Assembly (NCBI GenBank): GCA_965153455.1
Contig: OZ234496.1
Location: 1,550,001-1,614,000 of the forward strand
Source of the DNA: Sphagnum compactum
Lineage: Eukaryota; Bryophyta; Sphagnopsida; Sphagnales
Direction of reading: 5' to 3'
DNA length: 64,000 nt
The notes beneath the pieces were generated by a model. That model searched no databases. It saw only the letters and a list, made by a program, of their open reading frames with translations, and had not been told where the DNA came from. Each line of letters opens with the position of its first letter. Positions within the stretch are counted from its first letter, which is position 1. This document shows positions 1 through 13,626 of the stretch, in pieces. Position numbers and translations under genes: made by a program.

Positions 1-1029
1 TTTAGTATGGTTTTAAGCATGGTTGGAATGTTGAAAGGAATGTATCACAAAAAATCTAGTGGGTCCCTTCAATTGGACACGTCCTTAAAACTTAATGATG
101 CATCCATATTGGAATTTTTTTTTGCTTCATAGATACATACATTACAAGGTATTATACGTTAACAATTTCTAATTTGAAAAAGAACTTAAGGATTCATATA
201 AACAAGTCTTGGGAAAAAATTCAAGATATTGTCCCCCTTGGTGAAAAAAAATACATCAAGAATGTACAAACATATTTTTTTCCTCAAATTTTATACCATA
301 AATAACTTACCTATGTATAAAACATTCAAGTGTGATAAGAACCAATTGTAATGTAAAAGGTTTAAAAAAATTTAGGAATTTTTAACCATTTAGATAGAAC
401 ATGGCACACATTGGAATTATTTTATTATTCCTACTTTCATAAGTGAAAAAAATAGATATTCTAAGCACTTATATAAAATTTGGGGAATTTATTTCATTTG
501 ACATTAAAAAATAAAAATGGACAATCTATGATAGGTCCTAGGTTTTGTGAAGCAAAATGTAAGTTTTGGAAATCATAAGGGTTTTTTTTGTGTTTCAAAT
601 GGGATACCTAATCATGTTTTGACTTGCATACAAATGACTACAATTTGGTCCAAGGTTCATAAAGACAGCAACCATTGGAAAACTATCAATTTATTGGAAG
701 AATTTATGTTTATAAGCAAACTAAAGATTAATTGAGAAAAATCAATGACCTATTGAATAACAAAAGAGAGAAAGAAAGGCTTGGCTAGACTAATGCCTTT
801 AGGTGGAAGTGGGCCAACGAAAGGGAAATATCTAAACTCCTCAAGGTCCCATTTGAGTTCAACTTAGAATTCAAAGATGTGAATGAATTTTTAGATGAAA
901 AAATTCCAATTTTAGAGCTCTTTTCAATTGCCTTTGACTAGAAGGGTTGTTATAGTTAATTCTAGATGTAACATATACTTTGTCTAGTTTTTCATAAGTG
1001 TGTGGGGTGGTTCTATAAGGTAGCGATTA
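1..1029. other. AT-rich DNA, no supported gene
   Basis: No reading frame here looks like a conserved protein. A 62-codon open stretch at 547-735 on the + strand may be an upstream part of the retrotransposon remnant that follows, but I could not match it to a reverse-transcriptase motif. Confidence 0.4.
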
Positions 1030-2690
1030 GTTGAATTTTTTTTACTATGCAACTATTAATGGGTTGAAGAAAAACATCATGTTAGAATTAAAGTTACTTG
1101 GGAAAATTGTTATGCATTAAAAAATGTAGGAGGCCTAGGATTAATTGACCTAGAAATAACTCTTTCATCATTGTTGTGCAAATTGATAATGGTAGTTTTG
1201 GTATCGAGAAAATTAAATTTCAAGCTTTTACTAAGATTCAAACTTGAGAGGTGTAAGCCTATGAGCCATAAACTTGGGCTCTAGACCCAAGTTGGGCATT
1301 GGTCAAAGGGCATGTTATATTGCCCCTTAGCTCAAAGATTTGGGGGGCAAATATGAAGGCATGGAAGCACATGATAAACCGCCTTCAATTTAGCCCTTGC
1401 ATTTAGCATATTGCATCAATAAGGTAAAACTTCGGTGGAATGTATTCTTTAGGGGTGGGGCATTTGTATTTCAAGTTTAGTAGGCCCAATAGCTTCACAA
1501 ATTTGGCTTCAAGAGAATTGACGATCTATGGGACATCAAATGAAAAAAAATTCTTTGTGGTAGAAAACATGTAAATGTTTGAAGAACAAGAGGAATGCAT
1601 TTGAAGCCACTTGATTGACAACATTATAAGGAGTTGGATAAAAAATCTCATAGCCCATAGAAGAGGTCAACAAGGGAAAGTGGTTGGGCCTTTACATTAC
1701 AATAGATGGAGACCTAAATACACAAGTAGAGAATTCAAACCAAATGTGAAGGGATTTTTCAAGGTCACATGTCTCTTCTAGAGAAGCTTCAAGTTTACAA
1801 TGTAGGGAGACAATCTAAATTGGTGTAGCCCACCTACACAATGAAAGATTTCACATGTATATTTAAGTGAGTAGAGGTGTGTACCAAACAAGGCTTGAAA
1901 AGGACAATCTTTAAGATGTTTTATGGAGCAATGGACCTTAGGTGTTGGAGGTGCAAAAGGCAAATATAATAGGTGGGGAAATTTAATATACAACATTAAA
2001 TTGGGGATAAGATTATTCAAGTTGACATAAGTTCTTAGAATGAATGTAATCGAATTATGGAGTCCACTATTAATCTCACAAAATTTCCAATTGAAATGGA
2101 AAGATTTGTGGTTGAAGTGGAGAGGGAAAAAAGACACTAGGTTTATATGGTCATTTTGGCACCAAACATATGTAATTAATACGTGGAGAACCCAAATAAA
2201 CCAAACCATCATAATAAATTGCCCCTCCTACGAATTTAATGATTATAGAGATGACTATACATAGGTTTTGGTAATGCTCTAGAGCGAAGAAAACATGGGA
2301 GCTTGCCTTCACCTTCCTTTTCAAACTTAAGCTCCCACCAATTGCGCAATCGAAAGGCTCTAAGATTTGAACAATGTCTCTTTAATAAAAGAAAAAGGCA
2401 TCATTGCATGAAGAGGTTAAGTTTAATATGGTCCTTGTTATGAGGCATAGCTTTTTTAATCTATATGGATCAAGAAAAATGACTTGGTCTTTAACCAACT
2501 CAAATGAACATGATGCTAAATTTGGCATTGTCATGTAAGAAAGCTTATTTAATTATGGTAGCATGGGATGATGGCATACTTTGAACCACATTAAGAAACA
2601 TGCGAAAGAAAAGGGTAGCCTTCTGTTATATAAGATTTGGACATTAAACCATTATGCCAAGTATAGTTTGTAAGATTAGATGGTGTTATC
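1030..2690 (+). mobile_element. decayed non-LTR (LINE) retrotransposon, C-terminal region of the polymerase ORF
   Basis: Translating the + strand with frame changes and stops gives pieces that look like the part of a plant LINE ORF2 downstream of the reverse-transcriptase core. Around 1079-1190 it reads VTWENCYALKNVGGLGLIDL; the 'W..C..K..GGLG' block is a hallmark of that region. Around 2140-2280 a tract reads roughly as W.FGTKHM.LIRGEP followed by a cysteine-containing NCPSYE stretch and 'HRFW', as in the C-terminal cysteine region of these elements. Many stops and frameshifts interrupt it, so it is dead. The element's ends are not visible. The family is judged from memory of the motif order and was not tested by search. 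Confidence 0.55.
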
Positions 2691-3972
2691 GACACAAGAA
2701 GATGTTATACACCCCCTTGGAACTTCACGAGCTTGTCATTTTTATGCCTTGCATGGTTCATGTTCTATGAACATTCCCCTTTTTCTTTTTTTTTCAACAC
2801 CTCTCAAAAAGTTCAATTTGGAAGGGGGTGTGGGGGGTGGTGTTTTGGGTCTTGCATTATCAACCACCAAGGCTCCTTTTTGCAATGGATTTGTTCATTT
2901 CTGTGCAATTGTTTTTTTCAAAAAATTAACAAAAAAACTAGTTAGTTTAAAGGTAGGTTTGGGAACAATCCCTAAAATGATTGATGAGGCTTGGTGATGG
3001 GCAGCCCATGGAAAAAAAAAAGAAAAAAAAGCAGTGTCAGTTGGTATGGAACTCCTAAGGATTCGGTGCCAATGACCGAATGCCACGTAATCGAAATAGA
3101 ATTCCTGGGCATTAGTATAAGTCAACACATTGTCCGGGTCATTGGGCGTTGACTATACGCACCGTTCAGTTCACCGGGCCGAAGACAGGGTGGTGGTAGG
3201 GTGGCAAGGTCGTGGGTGGTAGGGTCGCAAACGTAGCGGGTGGTAAAGCGGCTGTTGTCGCGGGAGCTTGAAGAATGTTGAAGACCTACGCACTTGTGTT
3301 GCACCTAGCTCCGTTTTTCTCTCTTCTAACTGCCACGCGGGGCTACACAATCTCAGGAGCTCGCAGTCTTGCTCTTCTTTGCCTCTCTGTTTGCATGATT
3401 AAAAGAAATTTGGGAAGTGAATATGCATGTATAGTATAAATAATGAATTCATATGTTTGACTAGAGGAAGTGAAACGGTGTGTCCAAAACTTTGAAAGAT
3501 TTGAGAAATATACGATAGTGATAAAAACAACGTTTTTTTTCATAACAATATGTCAGAATGGGCCCCATCCTAAAGCGTGAGTCATGCTTAATGCAGTAGG
3601 TAAGTATAATGATGTTAAAGAGAAGGGAGAAGAAGAAGACACCATTTCTAAATCCTGACACAGCGAGCGAGCAAGCGAGCGAGTGGGCAGCAATAATCTC
3701 ACAAAGATCTGAAGACTCCATGTTTCTCTGCAAAGCAAGAAACTTTGGGCATTTCCGCTTGTTTGATTCGGATGCATGCATTCATGATGCTCCTGCATTT
3801 GGTGCAACTGGAAACTTTCTCCATTCTGGGGCAATGGTGTTTCTTCAAAATGAACCAATCTAGCCCTGCACTGTACCACCCGATTTATACCAAATTGCTC
3901 AGGTTATATATTAAAGCTTCTTGCACGCAAGTGAATATTTATCTGCCCCATCCTCCAAAGGTTAACCATCTC
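2691..3972. other. unassigned DNA with a short GC-rich patch
   Basis: Mostly AT-rich. About 3155-3260 is strikingly GC-rich and contains about three imperfect copies of a GGGTGGTAGGGTCGCAA-like unit of roughly 22 bp. Around 3660-3690 there is a short GAGC/GAGCAAGC run. Open reading frames of 60-110 codons occur on both strands, but none resembles a known protein. Confidence 0.4.
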
Positions 3973-4064
3973 CTCAATTTCCAACTTCACAGCTATATCC
4001 TGCACACCAAGATCTTCCCTCAATTTCCAATTTCACAGCTATATCCTGGACACCAAGATCTTCC
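3973..4064 (+). repeat. 46-bp tandem duplication
   Basis: Two adjacent copies of a 46-bp unit (3973-4018 and 4019-4064) beginning CTCAATTTCCAA and ending CACCAAGATCTTCC differ at only a few positions. They lie in the 3' flank of the EMB8-like gene. Confidence 0.9.
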
Positions 4065-4178
4065 CATTACAAAATTTTGGCTTACTTGTATGATGTCTGC
4101 ATGATTGGCACGTGTGAGATTATGGACGATGCTGCTTTTGGGCCTTGAGGCAGATTAATTCTTGTTGCGCCATGGGCC

Positions 4179-7100
4179 CTATTTTAGCAAGTGCTTTGTA
4201 AAAGCTGTTATTCGCCTGTGTGCTCGGAAAAAGAGAGCTGAGCCAATGAGAGGCCATGTTGTCACCGCCACCACATAAGCCAGAAGCCAAATCATTCGTT
4301 GGTTTTGAGCTGCCACTCCAGTAAGTCCCTTCATAAGACAGTCATTGGGCTCCAGTCGGCACCTCCCACTCCCTCTTTGCCTAGAAGATCCCTTCTGACT
4401 TGTTGTGTTCAACAGATTGTTTGTGTCACCTGGCCTCATAAATCCATCCATGGCTCTTGCCCCCTCGGGTTTCTTGATTGTGAATTTTTTCCTTGATTCC
4501 GCCAAAGTTGTCACTGCTCTCCTGTAGTTCATGAATAAGGACCTTACCCCTGTTGTTACAGGCATGTGAATTGCCGGCATTTGCAATGCTGAAATCACTG
4601 ATTCTTTCAGATGGTTTGCAACAACTACTTCTAGTGTATCTTCCCACTTGATGCTCATATTGGATCTATTTACTTTACTGACATCAGGATCAATGGAATG
4701 CTCTGTGACCACTGGGGATAAATGCAGCTGCAAATGTGTAAAAGCAATAGTATGTCAGCAGTGATGAAGATATACACTAGACTTCCAAACAAATGCAGAC
4801 TCATGAACCTCAAGCCCTTTCTGTGACCAAGTGCAGCATCACAACTGCACAGCTTTTGTTCCAGAAAAAATATTTGCACCAGTTTCCAATGCAAATGAGG
4901 ATTGGGTCATGCCTTCAGTGACTGTGCAAACCTGTCCTAGGAGCTGTGACAAGGCTGATTGCAAGGCAAGTACCTCCAAGTGGTCCTTAAAACAGAGAGT
5001 GATCTGCTTCCACTCCTGTCTCTCCAGATGTAGTGATTGACCCTCCTTGCCCTATTCTTTCTCTTGAGGTTGTTGCTTCCCTCTCCAATGCAACCTCCTT
5101 AGAGTTCTTCCTCCCATTTAATAAACCTGCAAATCCACTGTGTACTTGCTTAATTGACCACTGGGAGGACTTGAAGACATGAACACTGTCCTATTTGTCA
5201 CTGTGATTATTGGTGAAAATGGATCCATTTGAGCTCGTAACAGCAGGGTCCGCTGACCTGTATTTGCAAGACTTGTTGGCTGTAAATCCTCAACTGCCAC
5301 TTCACGACTCTCTGACATTCTCAAGTATGGTCCTTTGTCAAGATCAGATCCTTGGGCAATGCTTAAGTTGGACACTGAAACCTGTTCATCACCCACACAT
5401 TTTTTAGCTCTCAGGAATGCAATTGGCTGTATACTCAAAATTTCAGACGAGTTCTTCATAACTCACACTCCTGCGAACCAAATGTATTGTATGAGAGTCT
5501 TGAATATATGCAATCTGGCATGAGGAATTGGATAGTTCCTGCATGATATTATCAATACTATACAATCGTGCTGAGTTGGCTTGGAACAGCAATCAGCAAA
5601 AAGGCTCTTACCTCATATTGTTTGTGCATGAGAGGGCTTGGGAGCATAACTGCCATGTACTCTGTCAAGGCACGAACCCACCTGCACCAAGCATTTTTTG
5701 GTGTCAAGATCTTGTGAACATGAATACAGGATTTCATAGCTGTTTTAACACCTTAGGTTCCAGATGATTTGACAAATTTTTCAGAAAAGAGAATTTAGGT
5801 TCCAGTGATTGGACCAGATTTTCAGATAAGAGAATATGGATCACCAGATACTGTGAGCTGTTATGCCTTCAAAATACCCAAGGTGGCCTCCATACTTTGT
5901 AACTGCCAGCACCACATTTGGGTTTGAACTGTACACATCAAACATTTACAAAACAGGAAAGGTTAGATCACTTTCTTGCTATCCCTACGGTTAGGAAAGC
6001 CAGGACTGCCAATGATCTTGCACAATCATTTAGGACAAGATTATCTGATATCCTTGATGGTGCACTAGCAAGGTTGATGGCTTACATGCTTTCATCATAG
6101 GGTATAGCTTATTTTGTACACACTGGGTCATCCAAAGAATTGAAGCAGAGTAGAGGAACTGCCACGCTTGCCAAGTAGTTGGCACTGTAATATGTGTCCA
6201 CAGTCTGCTTTCCATATCATACAAAACAAACTTCAACACTTACCCACCAAAACTTTGTGCTGTACAGAGTACTGAAGATTCTTGCAGCTAACTCAATTGC
6301 TACAGAATGAATGTATCTGGAGGCATACTGAAATAAGGAAATAATGTGCTCATGGTGGTAGGTCACATTTCAAACTCACGAAGCTTCCTAGACCACTATG
6401 GGAATGTTCTGAAGGCAGCAATTTTTGAATCAGTACCTCATACTTCCCAGTATGCTGAGTACAATGGTGATCAAAATCACGAACAGTTTTACTCTCTCGC
6501 ATGACACCAAAGACTGGACAATTTAAGAACCCGCAATATCTTAAGCCATGTTTGCATTGAACAGTGAGCAGTACTCTTCACTAACCTTGCTTAGGAGGTC
6601 CCAATCTGCAATGCGTGCAACAACACTCTGGTGCCTTCACCCATATCCAAGCACCACGAGATCAGTGAAGTGAACTGCTATGAAAATCATTAAATAAGTG
6701 ATGATGGAAACAAAGAGGTACCAAGTTTCCATCTAACAGATCAATTACCAAGTCATTTCAGCCAGTTACAATCAGATTCACAGTTTCCAATACACCTCAA
6801 ACAGATTTCTGTACTAGTAGGCCTAGAATGTGTACATGTTAGCATACTGACGTAGTCCAGTTGCCAGAATCATCTTGTAGATTTTCTGTATGGTGTTTCT
6901 TGACATGAATCTATCACACACCTGCCACCACCAGCAGAATGCACATGAGAAAGATAATTTCTGGAAGTGAATTGGAAGACCTGACACATAAATCAGATTA
7001 CAACAGGCATCCAATCAGATGCATTTCCTACTGGATGACTAGAAAGCTGGACATACCACAAGATCCCAAGGACAACAAACAGCTGCTGCAGCACCAGTAG

Positions 7101-9815
7101 GTGTAGCTGCACCTTCCTCTCCCAGATACTTCACCTGCACATGCTACCAAAAATATCTGAGAATTTATTGAATAAGTGATATAATTTCTGGTTGCCTAAT
7201 TTGGTGTTAAAGAAACAAGAATCACAGACATTCATGAGAACATGATTGGAGTAGACAATGAAGCAAGGGACAAAATGAAGTGCTCAACATGTACCAGTAT
7301 GTTGGCACCAATGCTGGTGCCAATTGCAAACAGAGGTGCCTGTGGATACTTGTCATGCATGTGACGAATTATGCTCTGCACATCCTCTGTCCAACCAGCA
7401 TTGTAGAACTGGTCTGACTGGACCAGACATAGAAGAAAGCAATTTCAGTCATTGATCCAATGACCAAACAGGCCCTAACCATGTAAACTCCCTACAACAG
7501 TAGATAATAAAAGAAATGGCAGGTCGTAACAGATGCTTTGGTTTCACCCTCTCTCAATCAAATTTTACAGCCAGCTGGATGAGGGAATGTATTCCTCTCC
7601 TTGTGTCCATGGAGGTGAGTGGTGGGAAGCTTATGTCACTGATTCACCAGCTGCAAAGATGAGCATGCTGCAAAGCTAATCACTCTACATTCATAGATCT
7701 CAAAACTTACAGTTATGGAGACTCCTCCAAGTCCACGATGACTGGCTACCAATGTCCTCCATCCCTTTCTGACCGAGGAACATGCAATGTGCTTCACATA
7801 CTGTTCCCACCAAAGTCATGTGCATACTATAAATATCAATGACATTGCAGAGAAAAATCCACAAAAACAGTTGGAAGGTAACCAAGCCAAAACAAATGAG
7901 TGTGGTCATAACGAGTTGCTCTCATGCAAAGTGTCAGACCATCACCTTAATCATGAATGGCAGTGAGTAGCTTGACAATATGCCCGACTGACTTCAAGAG
8001 CTCAAAACAGTGTGTGGAGTTATTTATATAATAAAGTGATCAAAACTTAGGCCAAACAATATAGTCACATCTGAGTTTCTGTCACATTTAGGAAGAAACG
8101 AAGACTCAACTTCATGATGTTCGCTGGCACTCAAGAGGCATTGTGTACCAAAAAAATCAATAGCATCCTCGTCCACACTGCTGATAAGCTTGTTAGGGTA
8201 AGCTTCATTCATTTAGCTTTGCCCCCTATAAACCTCACATTTAAGCCTAGAGCATAGAGAGGCCTATGTAGAGGGTAGTGGTGGGGGACTGGAGTCTGGA
8301 CTGCACCCTGAACATCTCCTCTGAGCACAAAGTGATGACTATTTGGATGCAGTACATCTCCTTTAACCACTTTGATGCAGACAATTCAGTTCTGGCAAAA
8401 CAAAAAACAAACCAGAATGAGTGTGGTCATAAACCTGTGAGCAACTCTCACAATTTATATCAAACCATCACCTTCATCTTGAATGGCAGTGACTAGCTTC
8501 CATTACTCCCCAGGCTGACTTCATCAACTCTGAACAGTGGGCATAAGCCATGAACACAGTTTACACAAATTTTCAGAAAAATTATGCAAAAAAATAGGAC
8601 TCCAAAGAATTAATCCCCTCAGCTCACTGCATGATTGGAGTACAGTACATACTCATAAGGTCATGCAAACTGTGGCAGTGTAAGGTCTTGTGTCCCAGAG
8701 AGACTTACCACATCACCTGAATCACTTGTTAAGTCAGGGATGATGATGACCAATGGAGTGTGATCTGAAACTGAGCTGTGTGGAGTGCATGTGATCCCCA
8801 CTTCATTGATGGCTGCAACCAGTATTTCTCCACATCACAATTTAAGTAGCTTATGTCTCAGTGATCCATATGCATCATCTTCAAAATGACTGCAAATATA
8901 AAATCATTAGCCAGCTTTTGGTGATTTTACAAGCAAACTTACCTTTAGAGGATAAAAGCCGTCCAGAGCTATAGTTCCACCATCTGGAGTGATATACAGC
9001 TGCCTGTTTATCCACTCCACTCCACACCACAGCCATGTACCCTATTTGGATCACCCAGGTAAATATTGAAGCAAGAGCAGTTACACCAGACAGACCATTT
9101 TGGCAATATTTACACAGAAATCTCTGACCACATTCAACATGGACAACTACATGAAAAAGGTTCAAAATTTTCTGCCAGGTTGCAAACACCAAGATCCATA
9201 ATATCCTGCAACAGATGGTGTACAATCTGCTCTCATACTGGTCATATTTGACAGGAGGTGGTCGACCATTGAAATGGAGAAAGCAAGTCTGTCGATGTGG
9301 ACTACTTAGCCATGATGTCGCACAATATCTGATCCATTGCACCAGACACATTCATCAATTAGGTGTACATAAACCGGAACTATAAAGAGAAATTGCAGAC
9401 ATCTCCACATTCAAGAATTTCTGTCACTCTTATCTTGGTCAGCTGGCTACCAAACTGTGAACCGGAGGATAAGCAATTCCGATAGAAGTCTTTGATCCCA
9501 GCCTTTTCGATAACAATTAGAGAAAGATCTAGTCACTGGGATAACAATTCTCAGTTGTGGAGTGCAGTGTGCCCACCTCTCTTTCAGGATCCTGCACTGC
9601 CGTAAGATTTGATCTGGGAGCTTTGACTCGGGATTTTGGAACAGGCGGATTGCATCACCTCTGAGACCGGTCAGCAAGTCTGCCATCAAGTGAAAATCCA
9701 GAACATGATAGAGCCAGGATAAGGTCAACAAGGACATCAGTGAAAAGTACTCCATGCAGGTACTACCGAAACTGCCGTCTCCATCAGCTTGAAGACTCCT
9801 GGCAGACTCCTCCAA
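4179..9815 (-). pseudogene. EMB8: EMB8-like alpha/beta hydrolase with a frameshift and an in-frame stop
   Basis: The protein matches the plant embryogenesis-associated EMB8/YheT-type hydrolase family, whose substrate is unclear. Exons (high to low): 9815-9577, 9328-9239, 9003-8943, 8764-8709, 7800-7711, 7417-7295, 7134-7057, 6921-6836, 6634-6586, 6493-6437, 6204-6086, 5928-5845, 5681-5612, about 5453-5127, at least one exon near 4.9-5.1 kb, and 4732-4179. Landmarks in order are an N-terminal hydrophobic LMSLLTLSWLYHVLDFHL, TSWLSSPHRQT, DGGTIALD, HRGLGG, FYNAGWTED, the nucleophile elbow IGTSIGAN (Ser), LDDP (Asp) and GGHLGYFEG (His). The last exon adds a C-terminal membrane segment near MIWLLAYVVAVTTWPLIG. 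Two lesions break it: a missing base between 8961 and 8960 (ALDW becomes ALDG, and the next exon's phase no longer fits) and TAA at 6111-6109 where the family has Glu before AIPY. Identity is strong; whether the lesions are biological or assembly errors is open. Confidence 0.85.
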
Positions 9816-10900
9816 CCGGGCACCACAATATTCTCTTCCCAGGATGATCCCATCGATCTACTGTTGTAAAGACAGGTCTTTGCAAAGCGCCGCCGCCGCT
9901 GCTTGTAAATCCAAAAGAAAAATTTGGACGATAACGCAACGGCGGGTCCGCAACTGGAAATGGACTACAAAATTCTGACAATACAAGCTCTGACTCAGGA
10001 TCTCTCTGTGTAAAGCATTGGCCTCATGTCACAACGGGATCTAGAATAGCAGCGTATGCGTCGAGGACTCAAGACGCTGAATATCAGTCCAAACTTCCTG
10101 CATTGAGAACGTACCGTCAATATGACACGGGAAAATCGGTCCAGAAAGCTCAACGGGAGCTTCGATCTCGAGTTGCTTCTTGGATTCAAAAGGAGCAGCG
10201 TAAACTGCAATCAGACAAGGGCCAAAGTAACAAAAGGCGAGGTCAATATTTCACACAAAATGTACCGGGAAACAAAAGCAAACAACAATTTGGAAAATTT
10301 GACTGTATGTCCTCCTCCTGCATTTCCAACGTCCGGGCGCTACTAGACATCGTCATCCAGGATCAGAACAGGGAAGCGATCAATCCTCTCACATCAACGT
10401 TATTAAGTTAGAACAAAATCGTCAAGCTAGCATCATTGATCTGCCTACGGTACTTGCAACTAATACACTTCAATGCAAATAGAAGAAGGAAAGTCGAATC
10501 AAACAAATTTGATATGGAATACAGAAAATAATAAATAAATAAATAAATAAAGCTCTACAGGAAATTCATTCAAGAGGCTGGTAATATAGAGAGAATTTTA
10601 ATCTTAGTTTTCTCCCATGTACTTTCAGTGCGGTATCAAGAAAAACAGTCTGATGTGAGTGAGCAACGAACTGAAGAAGAAGAAGGAAAAATAATAATAA
10701 TTATGGGCTTAGTTAGAGAGGCGAAAATGTAGACAATGAAGTAAAGCCGAAGATGTTCAGAAAACGAGTGAGAAGGAGAGAAAATTACTTACCCGACGAC
10801 GAGAAGCAACGGCTACGAGAAGCGCTGAGAGCGAGAGAGCAAAGAGATGGCGCGCGACTGCGCTGCGATGTCGTGAGAGGGACGAGACGGGTGCTCCTTT
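9816..10900 (-). promoter_or_regulatory. probable 5' UTR, UTR intron and promoter of the EMB8-like gene
   Basis: No conserved coding sequence is seen upstream of the 9815 start. On the - strand a strong donor, CGG then GTAAGTAA, ends an exon at 10793, and the 70-100 bp before it are GC-rich and purine-rich. This is what a 5' UTR exon followed by a UTR intron would look like, with transcription starting near 10.85-10.9 kb. An AAAT microsatellite sits at 10527-10551. The acceptor and the start site are inferred, not seen. Confidence 0.45.
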
Positions 10901-12110
10901 TACCATAGTTACATCATTACCTTAGTTTGATCCTAGTTCTAAAGAAAAAAAGGAAGATTGGTTTTTGGCCTGTGTGGCTCAAATCAGATGATGACAAGTG
11001 TCACCTTGGGCAATCATTGGGCTTCCGCTTTTGACACGTAGTGACACATCAGCCTTTCTGAGTTTATTTTCCGTGACGTGGACAAATCAAGGCAATGCTC
11101 AATGAGGTTAAATACAGTAAGTTAAATTCGAACCCTAGTTAATTTTGGTTGGCCTCATTAGGCAGCTGACATTTTAAGGGCAGGGGGCATTCTTATTGTG
11201 ATGTCAATGGACGGGATCTTAGCAAATTTGAGTATCCAACGGTCAAAAGAGGCTCGACAATGGGGATTTAGGAGTTAGGGTAAACCATATGGTTTACTTT
11301 ACTAATTTCTTAGTGGGTTGGATGGATGGCTGAGATGCTACATTGATAGATCTGACGGCTATTAACACTAAAGATTTCAGGTCTATGAGAAAGAAATGGC
11401 TGAGGAGGAATTTCCAGAATTTTGCAGAAAAACACCAACTTCCCATGGCAACTATGGAACCTAAAAAAATAAATTAATAATTAAATTAATTAAAATTTTC
11501 AAAAAAAAAAAGTAGTTTGTCTAAATGACTTAAACCCTAATCTTACACCTTGCATGAGCTACCACAACCAGTTCTTGCAAAAAAATGGTGCAAATGTCAA
11601 AGTTTCCTTCCTCCATAGCTCTTGAGAGTAGCTAGTTAGTTAGATGCCAAGAATATTGAATCATTCGTAGCATGCTCAAGCAATTCAACTCCCTAGTTTT
11701 TTCAATTTCTTGTAACAAGGCAATGTATACAAACTTGTACAAGGATGATTAATATCCATTTCATCACTAAAAACCTTAGTGATATCTAAGGGGGAGGAAA
11801 TCTAGATTTTGTGCCATACATATCGATGTGCATGCAAACTCATGGGTTGATAGGAGTTGGATCATGAAAACTATGTTGCTTCAAAGAAATCAAAGGAAGC
11901 TGCAATCTATGAACTTGGGGTTGTGCTTGACATGGTGAAGTTTTATGTGAACCTTCTTTCAAATCCAAAGGTCTTCGTAAACTCTTTCTTAATTGTATAA
12001 CTTTGCGATACGTTCTAAATCTTCAAACTCTTAATCTTCAAAAATTAAGAGTTCCTATAACTTTGTGATACATTCTTGATCTTTTCATTTGACAACAACA
12101 ACAAAGTAAG
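10901..12110. other. intergenic DNA, no gene seen
   Basis: AT-rich spacer between the divergent EMB8-like and beta-xylosidase genes. I see no conserved reading frame, RNA gene or transposon motif. Confidence 0.5.
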
Positions 12111-12720
12111 TTGCTTCAAAACATGTGTGTTTTGAAATGTCCAAATTTCAAATGCAAAATGAAGATCCTATGGGAATTAAAAGAATGGGGTTGGAAGAAT
12201 GTTGATTATGCTTTCCAACACATTGTTTTTTTCTCTCTCTCTCTTTGTGTGTTGTCTTGCACTTTTCTTGGTTCAACATGTGTTTTTCAAAACCTCCAAA
12301 TGGAGAATGAAGATATCGTGGGAATCAAAAGAATCAAGTTGGAAGAATGTTTATCATGCTTTCCAACACATTGTTTCTCTTTCTCTTCTATCTTGTCCTA
12401 TTCTTGTTTCAAAATGTGTTTCCTCAAAACCTCCAAATTTCAAATGGAAAACGAAGATATTGTGGGTTGGATGAAAGGATGTTGCTGATCATGCTTTCTT
12501 ACACATTCTTGTCTCTCTCCATCTTCTATCTAGAACTTTTCTGATTACAAATAGCATGGTGCAAAACTCCAAAATTAAAATGGAAAATGAAGATATGGTG
12601 GGACTCCAAAGAAAGAGTGTTGATCATGTTTTCCAACACATTCTCAGTGTGTGCTGTCTTAGAATTTTCTAGTTTCAAAGGTACTTGTCAAAACTCCAAA
12701 TTCAAATAGAAAATCAAAAA
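12111..12720 (+). repeat. degenerate tandem array, about five units of 127-153 bp
   Basis: Each unit carries the same ordered blocks: (AAAA)CCTCCAAATTTCAAATGG, then AATGAAGATAT, then a GGAAGAATGTTGATCATGC block, then TTCCAACACATTGT, then a CT-rich run. The first block falls near 12139, 12292, 12430, 12568 and 12695. Overlapping reading frames across the array are a by-product of the repeat and do not look like a gene. The downstream flank to about 13.6 kb holds nothing recognisable. Confidence 0.8.
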
Positions 12721-13626
12721 ATTGTTAGAATTGTAAAGACATTCTGGAGGTTGCATCACAACATGTAGAGAGTTCACACTAGTGGTGTGCAGGTGTTTGA
12801 ATTTTTAAAGAACCACTGGTTATTAAGGTTATAAAATAACATGCCACATATATATATTTTCACTGCTCCTACCTGTACAATTACTATAATTACTCTCCAG
12901 CCTTGTGCATTAAATGCTGAGTTTCAGCATTTCATACTGAGATTTAATAGTTTTTCTTACTTTGCAGATACCACTGAAAGAGGGGATAGGGGGTGAAAGC
13001 AGGGTGACATTACGCATAACTCTATTATGTAAGAATTAGGTCTTGTTTGTGAGTACCCAGGTGATTACTAGGTAAGTTGATGGTTTATACATTGACAAGG
13101 GCTGTTTTGTTTATTTAAGTTCATTGCAACTAGTGTGATGGACAAGGAGTTTCCATATTAGGGGAAACATTGAAATGGGTTATTAGTCAATTGATGTGTG
13201 ATCTTCCATGGTACAATAAAAACACAGTTCTGTTACAATCCCATATGAAACGACTAGTTCATGTTATTTTATTTGATATGAAACTATTAGGTCAAGTTAT
13301 TTTTATGACCTCTATTACATGATAAGGTTTGATGACTGATTCCTTACTCAAGTTTAAGAGTTTGAGAAAGGTGTCGAATATGTTATTAAACACCAATGTA
13401 TACGAATGTGGAGGACCATTAGAACATCATTGACCAAAGCTCATTTCAAGTGATTGTTGATGATTCTAATATTGTTGTCCACGATATGGAGATTACAATA
13501 ATAATGGGTTGCACAATATTTACACTTCTCATGCATTATCACATCGAGGCACTTACATTCATTGATGTTTTAGAGTACATAAAAATAAAGCCTTGTGATT
13601 AAAAGAACAAGGGGCGTGTCACACTA

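Noticed and set aside
8761-8880. Extending EMB8 exon 4 upstream to avoid a frameshift
   Set aside because: No AG in this stretch gives the phase left by exon 3 as it stands. Only the acceptor at 8766-8765, with the phase expected for ALDWLLSSK, matches the family.
12111-12544. Overlapping + strand frames of 65-125 codons
   Set aside because: They repeat every ~140 bp with the DNA unit and change frame between units, so they are by-products of the tandem repeat.
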